A stretch of DNA of 64,000 bases from AP-16 sp963755055. GTDB taxonomy: Bacteria; Pseudomonadota; Alphaproteobacteria; Rhizobiales; Xanthobacteraceae. Shown here piece after piece: positions 16,702-24,439 of the stretch. A program made the translations under genes and the position numbers. Each line of letters begins with the position of its first letter. Positions within the stretch are counted from its first letter, which is position 1. The notes beneath the pieces are model-generated. The model saw only the letters and a program-made list of their open reading frames with translations, was not told where the DNA came from and ran no database searches. The stretch covers positions 47,011-111,010 of the forward strand of contig CAVWIS010000047.1 of assembly GCA_963755055.1 (NCBI GenBank), read 5' to 3'.

Positions 16702-16878
16702 TCAGAAGATGTCGGCAATCGACAGGAAATGCTGGACGGTCGCGTTGGGGTGGGTGTCGTAGGGCGAGGCGACGAGCTCGCCGGCGGGGGCCGCGTGCTC
16801 GGTGGCGCCGGTCGTCGCCCAGATGCCGAGGCTGGCGACGATCAGGGCCGCAATCGCCAGAGCCACCATGTTGCGCAT
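16702..16878 (-). CDS. Small signal-peptide or membrane-anchored protein (58 aa)
   Basis: 58 residues starting MRNMVALAIAALIVASLGIW, a hydrophobic segment acting as a signal peptide or anchor, followed by a short periplasmic tail ending TVQHFLSIADIF. A GGGGAGAA ribosome site precedes ATG 16878. Similar tiny proteins are common in Bradyrhizobium relatives. Function unknown. Confidence 0.6.
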   Translation of the reverse strand: MRNMVALAIAALIVASLGIWATTGATEHAAPAGELVASPYDTHPNATVQHFLSIADIF

Positions 16879-17123
16879 CGGAATTCTCCCCGGTTGTCGC
16901 CGAGGATCTTGGCCGATATCCCCGGCAACGGATGTGACGCCGGTCACACGGCATCGCTCCCAGAACCGAGCGGCCGCCGACCTGGAGTTAAATATTAGGT
17001 GTTGATTTTAAAGGGTAGGTGTGCCAAGCTGGCCTGAGGAAGACATGCTGACTGCAGGCGGTGGAAATGGCTGCCGGCGGAGACGGAAAGCGAGATGGCC
17101 GGGTCGCCTGCAGGAACAGGGCG

Positions 17124-17862
17124 CCTGATAAAACAGGAGATGTACAGGTGGCGCGCGATGTAGATGGGCAAAATCGATGCACCGGCCGCGCGTCTCGTCC
17201 AAACATCGCGTACGATTTTGCCCACGCTGTCACGCCAGCGCCGGACCGCGTGGGCAAATCGCCTGGAATGCGTCACCAGATTTCGCCGGCCGTGCCGGGC
17301 GATTTGCCCAGCCTACGAGCTCGGATCGGCGCGCAAGCCGAAGGAGGATGGCGTTGCCTCCGCGAAGGGCGCCTGAAAATACAGGTAATCTACAGGCGGG
17401 CTCCCAAGGATGGGTCGAGCGGGACGCAAAACCCATCATGGTTCGGCAAGGCAGGTCGCGGCTGGAAACAACCGGAACAAGAACAACAACAAGAACAACA
17501 GAATCAACAAGGGAGCAATGGGCCGCCGGATGACGGCCCGGCCTGATAATACAGGTGATTTACAGGTGGAGCGGAGTGGAGGGTGGGCAAAATCGATGCA
17601 CCGACCGCGCGTCTCGTCCAAACATCGCGTGCGATTTTGCCCACGCTGTCATCCCAGCGCCGGACCGCGTGGGCAAATCGCCCGCAATGCGTCACCAGGT
17701 TTCGCCGGCCGTGCCGGGCGATTTGCCCACCCTACGAGCAAGCCCCTGCGGAGGCGACAAACAACAACAGCAGAAAATACAACGAATCAACAAGGGATCC
17801 AGCCGCAACGGCCGTGTGCCCTTGTTCCCGGGAACAACAAATACAACGCGGAAACAAGCGCG
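17124..17862. repeat. Modular repeat array without genes
   Basis: Three copies of a 28-bp motif of the form CCTGATAATACAGGTGATTT followed by ACAGGTGG lie at 17124-17151, 17372-17399 and 17542-17569. The first and third are followed by near-identical 155-bp palindromic repeats (17163-17316 and 17581-17735); the second by a short GGATGGGTCGAGC/ACCCATC palindrome (17408-17437). T-poor AAC/AAG tracts follow at 17464-17513, 17757-17803 and 17832-17862. ORFs called across the palindromes are not coding. This is the gene-free stretch between 16879 and 17906. Confidence 0.65.
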
Positions 17863-17906
17863 GCGCGGGCGGGATGCCGCCACCCCGCCCGAGCGCGGCA
17901 AGAATC

Positions 17907-18305
17907 TTAGCCCATGCCGGAGGTCGAGGTCGGCTCGATTTCGTACATCACCCGGACCTGGCCGGGTTGGGCGAACGGATACTTGTCCTTGCCGAGATAC
18001 TTCTTGGCGAGCTGGTCGATGTGGCCGTCGGCGCCCTGCTCGGTGACCCGGCGGACGCGCCCGCGGATCTGCACGTAGCGGTAGGCGTTCTCCGGGTCCA
18101 TGATGGAGAGCGCGACCGGCGCGCCTTCCGACATGTTGCGCGCCTTGACGCGCCCCTTGGCGGTGTTCACCCGGATGAGCCCGTCCTTGTAATCGAACCA
18201 CACCGGCGTCACTTGCGGGGTGCCGTCCGGCATCACCGTGGCGAGGTTGGCGAAGGCCTTCTTGTTCTGCAGCAGATCGGCATATTTTTCGGAAATTGCC
18301 GCCAT
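17907..18305 (-). CDS. PPOX-class F420-dependent oxidoreductase
   Basis: 132-aa split-barrel flavin/deazaflavin enzyme. The core FANLATVMPDGTPQVTPVWF and the later RYVQIRGRVRRVTEQGAD match the PPOX-class F420-dependent family. The start MAAISEKY (18305) is preceded by AAGGAG; ATG 18320 is less likely. It is the last gene of the F420 block, 132 bp beyond cofC, and is the kind of enzyme that uses the cofactor made by its neighbours. Substrate unknown. Confidence 0.85.
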   Translation of the reverse strand: MAAISEKYADLLQNKKAFANLATVMPDGTPQVTPVWFDYKDGLIRVNTAKGRVKARNMSEGAPVALSIMDPENAYRYVQIRGRVRRVTEQGADGHIDQLAKKYLGKDKYPFAQPGQVRVMYEIEPTSTSGMG

Positions 18306-18363
18306 CGTCGGCTCCTTCAAAGTCTGGTTGGAATTCTGTGACAGCCTTGGGCGCGCGCCCGAG

Positions 18364-18396
18364 AGCGTCGACGCCGCGTCGTCCGCGGCGGACGCT
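18364..18396. other. Inverted repeat between cofC and PPOX gene
   Basis: Stem arms AGCGTC..GCCGCG and CGCGGC..GACGCT with a short loop and a 2-nt bulge. No T-run follows, so it is more likely an mRNA processing or stability hairpin than a classical terminator. Confidence 0.35.
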
Positions 18397-18437
18397 ACCG
18401 GAATCAGATGAGCCGGACGCGGTCCCGGGTCCCCCCA

Positions 18438-19094
18438 TCACGGCAAGTTGACGCCGGCCTCGACGAGCACGTCGCGCGCGTGCCCGCCGGTCGCGACCTT
18501 GAGGAAAGCGACAAGATCCTGCGGATTGTCGATGTCGAGGCCGATGCCGGCGAGCCGCACGACGCGCGGCTCGATCCCGGCGCGCCGCGCCGCCTCGAGG
18601 TGCGGCAGAAAGCTGTCGTTGCCGAACGCCAGGGGGACGCGGCCCGGCGGGGCGCACAGGATGGCGTTGGAGCCGCGCCCGTCATGCGCCGGCGCGATGA
18701 CGAAATCCTCGTCGCGCTCGTGGGCGGCGAGAAACGTCCGGATCTCGTCGGCGGTGATCAGGGGCACGTCGCCGGGGATCGCCAGCATGGCGCCGCGCGC
18801 TTCGCGGCCGAGCAGCGCGGCGGCGGCGCGGACCGCCCCGGTCTGTCCCTCGCGGGCGCCGTCGGCGATCACTCGCGCGCCATGGCGGCGGGCAAGGGCT
18901 GCGGCCACCTCGTCCACCGTCACCACCACCAGGCCGGCGAGGCCCGGCGCGGCGGCGAGCGCCGCCAGCACGTCTTCGGCCATCGCCAAGGCGAGGCGGG
19001 TGCGCAGCTCCGCCGGAAGCGCCGCCGCCAGCCGCTGCTTGGCCTCGCCGGTCGCCTTGATCGGCAGCACCGCCCAGATGTCGGCGGCGATCAC
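18438..19094 (-). CDS. cofC: CofC guanylyltransferase of F420 biosynthesis
   Basis: 218-aa nucleotidyltransferase that activates a three-carbon phospho-acid with GTP to feed CofD. The GT-A-like fold starts ADIWAVLPIKATGEAKQRLA and has AIPGDVPLITADEI and the conserved late segment GIGLDIDNPQDL. The start is GTG 19094, which overlaps the cofD stop (GTGA). In different bacteria the substrate is 2-phospholactate, phosphoenolpyruvate or 3-phosphoglycerate; the sequence alone does not decide which. Confidence 0.9.
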   Translation of the reverse strand: MIAADIWAVLPIKATGEAKQRLAAALPAELRTRLALAMAEDVLAALAAAPGLAGLVVVTVDEVAAALARRHGARVIADGAREGQTGAVRAAAALLGREARGAMLAIPGDVPLITADEIRTFLAAHERDEDFVIAPAHDGRGSNAILCAPPGRVPLAFGNDSFLPHLEAARRAGIEPRVVRLAGIGLDIDNPQDLVAFLKVATGGHARDVLVEAGVNLP

Positions 19095-20059
19095 GCCGCT
19101 GTACCCGATCGGCCGAGCCTGTCGGCAAAGGCCAGTACCTCGCGGGCCAGCGTCTCGCGGTCGGCGAGGTTTTGCATCAGGGTCGTGGCCGCGGTCACCG
19201 TGATGCCGGCAAGCGGCTCGATGTTGCCGTCGTCGCGGTCGACCACATAGCCGTCGATCAGGCCCGCATAGTGCCGGGCGACGGTGGCGGCGGTGACCCG
19301 CTTGCCGAGCTCGGTCATCATCTTGGCGGTCGGGCCCTTGACGGCGCGGCCGGCGATGATCGGCGACACCGCGACCACCGGCGCCGGGCAGGTGGCGAGC
19401 GCCCGGCGCAAGGCCGGCAGCGCCAGGATCGGGTCGACGCTGAGGTACGGGTTGGACGGGCAGATCACCACGGCGCGCAGGCCTGGATCGGCGAGCGCCG
19501 CCAGCACGTCCAGCTGCGGTCGCGCGGTCGCCGCGCCCTCGTAGGCGAGCTCCACGACCGCGGGCTCGCAGCGCCGGCGCACGAAATAGTCCTGGAAGTG
19601 GAGCCAGCCCTCCGCGGTGCGCACCCGGGTGCGCACCGGATCGTCGCTCATCGGCAGGATTCTCGTCGGGATGCCGAGCCGGCGCGAAAAATCCTCGGTG
19701 ATGCCGGACAGCGGCTCGCCCGCCTTGAGCCGGCGGGTGCGCTCCACATGGGTGGCAAGATCGCCGTCGCCGAGCCGGAACCAGGTCTCGCCGCCAAGCG
19801 CTGCGAGCGCCGCCATGAAGGTCCAGGTCTCGCCGTGGCGGCCCCAACCGGCCTCGACATTGTTGAGGTTGGCGAGCGTGTACATCAGGGTGTCGAGATC
19901 GGGCGAGATCGCGAGGCCCAGATGCTCGAAATCGTCGCCCGTATTGGCCACCACGGTGAGCCGGAACGCCGGCAGGACCCGCATCAGCCCGAGCGCCAGT
20001 TTGGCGCCGCCGATCCCGCCCGACAGGGCGACGACCGGACCGTCGGGTGATGCGGTCAT
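19091..20059 (-). CDS. cofD: 2-phospho-L-lactate transferase CofD
   Basis: 322-aa transferase joining FO to the guanylylated three-carbon unit, producing F420-0 or dehydro-F420-0. Diagnostic motifs are ALSGGIGGAKLALGL near the N-terminus, VANTGDDFEHLGLAISPDLD and the phosphate-binding CPSNPYLSVDPIL. Overlaps with both neighbours (ATGA with cofE, GTGA with cofC) show translational coupling. Confidence 0.95.
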   Translation of the reverse strand: MTASPDGPVVALSGGIGGAKLALGLMRVLPAFRLTVVANTGDDFEHLGLAISPDLDTLMYTLANLNNVEAGWGRHGETWTFMAALAALGGETWFRLGDGDLATHVERTRRLKAGEPLSGITEDFSRRLGIPTRILPMSDDPVRTRVRTAEGWLHFQDYFVRRRCEPAVVELAYEGAATARPQLDVLAALADPGLRAVVICPSNPYLSVDPILALPALRRALATCPAPVVAVSPIIAGRAVKGPTAKMMTELGKRVTAATVARHYAGLIDGYVVDRDDGNIEPLAGITVTAATTLMQNLADRETLAREVLAFADRLGRSGTAA

Positions 20060-20829
20060 CGGAACAGATCCTCGTCGGCGGCGCGGATCAGCTCCTGCGC
20101 CGGCGTCGCCGGCTCGCTCCAGGCAAGGCCCCGGACCAGCACGACGGGAAGCGCCTCGTCGGCTTGCCCCATCACCAGGGAGGCGGCCGCCGCGATCTCG
20201 TCGGCATATCCCACCATGCTGACCTGCAGGAGCTGGCCAAAGAGGTCGGGCCGCCCGCGCAGGTCGAGGAGCGACGGCAGCCCGGCGGCGCCAAGCGCAA
20301 TGCCGAGCGTCCCGCGCCGCCAGGGGCGGCCAAAACTGTCGTTGACGATCACCGCGATGTCGCAGCCGCAGCGCGCCGACAGCTGCGCCCGCAGGCGCGC
20401 CGCCGAGGCATCGGGATCGAGCGGCAGCTTGAGCACCCGCTCGGGGCCGCCGGGCGGCCCGGTATTGGAGTGATCGACGCCCGCATTGGCCATCACGTAG
20501 CCGAGCCGGTGCTCGGTGATCAGCACATTCTCGCGCTTGCGCACCACGCGACGGGTTTCCGACAGGATGACCTCGATCAGCCGCGGGTCCTTGACGACCT
20601 CCGCGGCGAGCGTCCGCGCCGCCGCCGACGGCTCGACGGTGGCGAGATCGACATAGCGGTCCTCCGCCTTGGAGACGATCTTTTGCGCGATCACCAGGAC
20701 GTCGGAGGCACGTAGCGCCAGCGCCGCCCGGTCGAGCGCGGCTCCGATCAGCTCGGCGAGATCATCGCCCGGCCGCACCTCGGGCAGCCCGGGCACGCCG
20801 ATCAGCTCCACGCGCGTCGCCTGCGTCAT
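20056..20829 (-). CDS. cofE: Coenzyme F420-0:L-glutamate ligase CofE
   Basis: 257-aa ligase that adds the glutamate tail. It begins VELIGVPGLPEVRPGDDLAE and contains VIVNDSFGRPWRRGTLGIAL, both characteristic. Unlike actinobacterial FbiB it has no C-terminal nitroreductase-like domain, so if the precursor is a dehydro form another reductase is needed. It lies 27 bp downstream of the F420-dependent dehydrogenase gene. Confidence 0.93.
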   Translation of the reverse strand: MTQATRVELIGVPGLPEVRPGDDLAELIGAALDRAALALRASDVLVIAQKIVSKAEDRYVDLATVEPSAAARTLAAEVVKDPRLIEVILSETRRVVRKRENVLITEHRLGYVMANAGVDHSNTGPPGGPERVLKLPLDPDASAARLRAQLSARCGCDIAVIVNDSFGRPWRRGTLGIALGAAGLPSLLDLRGRPDLFGQLLQVSMVGYADEIAAAASLVMGQADEALPVVLVRGLAWSEPATPAQELIRAADEDLFR

Positions 20830-20856
20830 CGCGGATCCGGATGCTGCGCCGGCCGA

Positions 20857-21858
20857 TCAGCCGAACCGCGCGCGCAGCCTGGGGAGGACTTCTTTGGCAT
20901 AGAGCCGGAGAAAACGTTGCTGATCGGGACCCGGAGCATGGAAGACCAGGTGGCGGAAGCCAAGCTCCACATAGGGCCGGATCCGCTCGATGTGCTCCTT
21001 GGGATCGGTCGAGACAATCCAGCGCGAGGCGGCCTGGGTCGCCGGCATGCTGTCGGCGAGCTTCTCCATCTCCAGCGGATCTTCGACCGAGGTTTTTTGC
21101 TCGGGCGTCAGCGCCAGCGCCGCCCAGTGGCGGGTGTCCTCCATGGCGCGCGCCATGTCGGTGTCGAACGAGACCTTCATCTCGATCATCATGTCGGTGG
21201 GCTCGCTGCGCCCGCCGGCCTCGCGTCCTGCGGCGACGTTGGGCAGCAGGGTGTCGCGATAGAGCTCGGTCGCCTTGCCGCTGGTGCAGATGAAGCCTTC
21301 CGCCGTCCGTCCGGCATATTTCGCCACCAGGGCGCCGGCGGCGGCCACGTAGATCGGCACCGGCCGCTCCGGGCGGTCGTAGATGGTGGCCTTCTCGGTC
21401 TTGTAATACTCGCCCTCGAAGCTGACGCGCTCCTCGCGCCACAGCTGGCGGATCAGGGTGAGGGCCTCGCGGAAGCGGGCAAACCGTTCCTTGAACTCCG
21501 GCCACGGAGCGCCCGTCGCCGGCACCTCGTTCAGCGACTCCCCGGTGCCGACCCCGAGCACGACGCGGTCCGGAAACATGGCGCCGAGCGTGCCGAAGAC
21601 CTGGGCGACGATCGACGGGTGATAGCGAAAAGTGGGGGTGAGCACGCTCGTCCCCATCACGATCCGCGAGGTTTTTGCACCGAGCGCGCCCAGCCAGGCG
21701 AGCGAGGAGGGGGCATGACCCTCGGTATGCTTCCACGGCTGGAAATGGTCGCTGACGAAGACCGAATCGAAACCGACCTCCTCGGCGATCACGGAAAAGT
21801 CCAACAGCTGGCGCGGGCCGAACTGCTCGGCGGACGCCTTGTAGCCAAGTCTGATCAA
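20857..21858 (-). CDS. F420-dependent LLM dehydrogenase (FGD-like)
   Basis: 333-aa luciferase-like TIM-barrel enzyme of the group containing F420-dependent glucose-6-phosphate dehydrogenase: IRLGYKASAEQFGPRQLLDF, then VSDHFQPWKHTEGH and VLGVGTGESLNEVP. I chose TTG 21858 because family members begin MIRLGYKASAEQF and AGAGGAG lies 8 nt upstream; no ATG or GTG fits. It sits between fbiC and cofE and probably regenerates reduced F420. Whether it oxidises glucose-6-phosphate or another substrate is unknown. Confidence 0.88.
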   Translation of the reverse strand: MIRLGYKASAEQFGPRQLLDFSVIAEEVGFDSVFVSDHFQPWKHTEGHAPSSLAWLGALGAKTSRIVMGTSVLTPTFRYHPSIVAQVFGTLGAMFPDRVVLGVGTGESLNEVPATGAPWPEFKERFARFREALTLIRQLWREERVSFEGEYYKTEKATIYDRPERPVPIYVAAAGALVAKYAGRTAEGFICTSGKATELYRDTLLPNVAAGREAGGRSEPTDMMIEMKVSFDTDMARAMEDTRHWAALALTPEQKTSVEDPLEMEKLADSMPATQAASRWIVSTDPKEHIERIRPYVELGFRHLVFHAPGPDQQRFLRLYAKEVLPRLRARFG

Positions 21859-21911
21859 GACGGTGACTCCTCTGCGGCCGCACGAGGAAACGAGTGCGGC
21901 GCTGACGAAAC

Positions 21912-24329
21912 CTAGTGGGCTGCAGCGCGGGCGCGGCGGACCGGCGTCTGCACGACGGGCATCAGTTCGGGCGCGCCAAAGCTCTGCGCGCGGCGCTCCT
22001 CGGGCACCGCCCGGTAGAGCGTGGTGCGCTGGCGCGGCACGCGGCCGGCACCGCGGATCATGTCCTCCATGGCCTCGGGTGGCAGCTCCTGGCCGTGCTG
22101 GGTGCCGGCAGCCCGCGAGATGCTCTCGTTCATCAGCGTGCCGCCGCAATCGTTGACGCCGGCGCCCAGGATCTTTGCCACGCCGACAGGCCCCATCTTC
22201 ACCCACGAGGCCTGGATGCTGGTGATGAGCGGATCGAGCGCGAGCCGCGCCACCGCGTGCATCAGCACGGTCTCGCGCCAGGTCGGGCCGCGGCGCGATC
22301 CGCCCTTGAGATACATCGGGGCTTCCATGTGGACGAAGGGCAGCGGCACGAACTCGGTCAGCCCGCCGGTGCGCTCCTGCAGTTCGCGGATGCGGATGAG
22401 GTGCGTCGCCCAGGCCCGCGTATCCTCCACGTGCCCGAACATGATGGTGGCGGTGGTGCGCAGGCCGACCTGGTGCGCGGTCGACACGACCTCGAGCCAT
22501 TCGGCGGTGGCGAGCTTGTCAGGGCAGATGATTGCGCGCACGTCGTCGTCAAGAATTTCCGCCGCGGTTCCCGGCAGGCTGCCGAGGCCGTTCGCCTGCA
22601 GGCGCTCCAGGAAGGCCTTCAGCGATAGCCCGAGCGTCGCCGCTCCATGGGAGATCTCCAGCGGCGAGAACGCGTGGACGTGCATGCCGGGCACCGCGTC
22701 CTTCACGGTGCGCAGCAGGGTCAGATAGGTGTCGCCCGTATAGGCCGGGTGGATGCCGCCCTGCAGGCAGACTTCCGTCGCCCCGCGCGCCCAGGCCTCT
22801 TGCGCGCGCCGGGCGATCTCCTCGAGCGCCAGATCGTAGGGCCGGCCGCGCAGATGGTCGTGCAGCTTGCCCTTGGAGAAGGCGCAGAAGCTGCAGGCAT
22901 AGCTGCAGACATTGGTATAGTTGATGTTGCGGTTGACCACGTAGGTCACCACGTCGCCGTTGCGTTTGGCGCGCAGCGCGTCGGCCGCCGCCGCGATCTC
23001 CTCCATCTCGGGACCGCGCGCCGCGAACAGGCGCACGATCTCAGCATGCCCGAGCCGCTCGCCGGAGCCGGCCCGTCGGAGAATCTTTCCGAGCGAGGCG
23101 TCCGCCGGCCGTCGCGCAACGGAGGTCGCGGATGCCTGCGGCGGCGCGGCGGCGCCGGGCACCCAGGAATCCTCACGGGCGAAACCCGACGCGTCGATCG
23201 CGTCGAGGACCGGCCTCACCAGCGTGCGATCGACCCAGCGCGCCGCCTGGAGCGCATAGTCCGGATAGATCGCGAGACGCTGGGAGAGCGTGCAGCCGGC
23301 CTGCTCCGTCGCCCGTTCGAGGGTGGCGATCTGCGGCCACGGGGCCTCGGGGTTTACATGGTCGGCGGTGACCGGCGAGATCCCGCCCCAGTCGTTGATC
23401 CCCGCCTCGGCAAGCTTTGGGAACTCCGCATAGCTCAGATTTGGCGGCACCTGGATGTTCATCGCCGGCCCGAAGATCAGCCGCGCGGCGGCGGCAGTCC
23501 ACATCAGGTCGTCGAGCGACGGCTCGGTGCAGCCCGCCATCCGGGTGCCCGGCTTGGCGCGGAAATTCTGGATGATGATCTCCTGCACATGGCCGTGACG
23601 GGCATTAAGATCGCGCAGCGCCACGAGCGACTCGATGCGCTCGGCCCGCGTCTCGCCGATGCCGATGAGGATGCCGGTGGTGAACGGAATTCTTTGGCGG
23701 CCGGCCTCCTCCATCATGGCGAGGCGAACGGCCGGATCCTTGTCGGGCGAGCCGTAGTGCGGGCCGCCCGGCGCGCACAGCCGCGCCGAGGCGCTTTCCA
23801 GCATGATGCCCTGCGACACGCTCACCCGGCGCAGCGCCGCCATCTCGTCCGCCGACATGACGCCGGCATTGACGTGCGGCAGCAGCCCGGTCTCGCGGAT
23901 CACCAGCTCGCAGGCATGCGCCAGATACTCGACCGTGGTGGCGAAACCCAGCCCGCGCAGCGCAGCGCGCGCGGCCTCGTAGCGCAGCTCCGGCTTGTCG
24001 CCGAGCGTGAACAGCGCCTCGCGGCATCCCGCGGCACGGCCGGCTTGCGCGATCGCCAGCACCTCGTCGGGGGACAGGTACGCCGTCCCCGCGCGGCCCG
24101 GCGTGGTGGCGAACGTGCAGTACCCGCACACGTCGCGGCACAGCCGGGTCAGCGGAATGAATACTTTTCGCGAATAGCTGATGACATTGCCGTGACCTTG
24201 CCGGCGCAGGGCAGCGGCATCGCGCACAAGGTCCGCCAGCGGCCTGGCTTCGAGCTCGGCGACGAGCCGATCCGCGTCGCCCGCGAGCGGCATGCCGAGC
24301 TCGGCTGCATCCGCAATCTGTTCGGCCAT
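21912..24329 (-). CDS. fbiC: FO synthase, CofG-CofH fusion
   Basis: 805-aa bifunctional radical SAM enzyme making the deazaflavin FO from tyrosine and a ribityl-uracil. The CofG half (residues 1-380) carries CRDVCGYC for its Fe-S cluster; the CofH half (from about 430) carries CSYACSFC. Order and length match actinobacterial FbiC. It is the first gene of the F420 set, 110 bp downstream of the molybdenum hydroxylase large-subunit gene on the same strand. Confidence 0.95.
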   Translation of the reverse strand: MAEQIADAAELGMPLAGDADRLVAELEARPLADLVRDAAALRRQGHGNVISYSRKVFIPLTRLCRDVCGYCTFATTPGRAGTAYLSPDEVLAIAQAGRAAGCREALFTLGDKPELRYEAARAALRGLGFATTVEYLAHACELVIRETGLLPHVNAGVMSADEMAALRRVSVSQGIMLESASARLCAPGGPHYGSPDKDPAVRLAMMEEAGRQRIPFTTGILIGIGETRAERIESLVALRDLNARHGHVQEIIIQNFRAKPGTRMAGCTEPSLDDLMWTAAAARLIFGPAMNIQVPPNLSYAEFPKLAEAGINDWGGISPVTADHVNPEAPWPQIATLERATEQAGCTLSQRLAIYPDYALQAARWVDRTLVRPVLDAIDASGFAREDSWVPGAAAPPQASATSVARRPADASLGKILRRAGSGERLGHAEIVRLFAARGPEMEEIAAAADALRAKRNGDVVTYVVNRNINYTNVCSYACSFCAFSKGKLHDHLRGRPYDLALEEIARRAQEAWARGATEVCLQGGIHPAYTGDTYLTLLRTVKDAVPGMHVHAFSPLEISHGAATLGLSLKAFLERLQANGLGSLPGTAAEILDDDVRAIICPDKLATAEWLEVVSTAHQVGLRTTATIMFGHVEDTRAWATHLIRIRELQERTGGLTEFVPLPFVHMEAPMYLKGGSRRGPTWRETVLMHAVARLALDPLITSIQASWVKMGPVGVAKILGAGVNDCGGTLMNESISRAAGTQHGQELPPEAMEDMIRGAGRVPRQRTTLYRAVPEERRAQSFGAPELMPVVQTPVRRARAAAH

Positions 24330-24439
24330 CGAGCTGTAACCCGCATTGATGACGGTTGGTTTCCGGGGCTTGCGCCGGCCTGCCTTGACCGGGCACCCGC
24401 GATCCGGCGGTCGTCCTTACGGGCTATTGTACCAGGAAG

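Noticed and set aside
17061..18046. Several 60-250-aa frames in the repeat array
   Set aside because: They share near-identical peptides because they read through copies of the palindromic repeat; no ribosome sites and no conservation.
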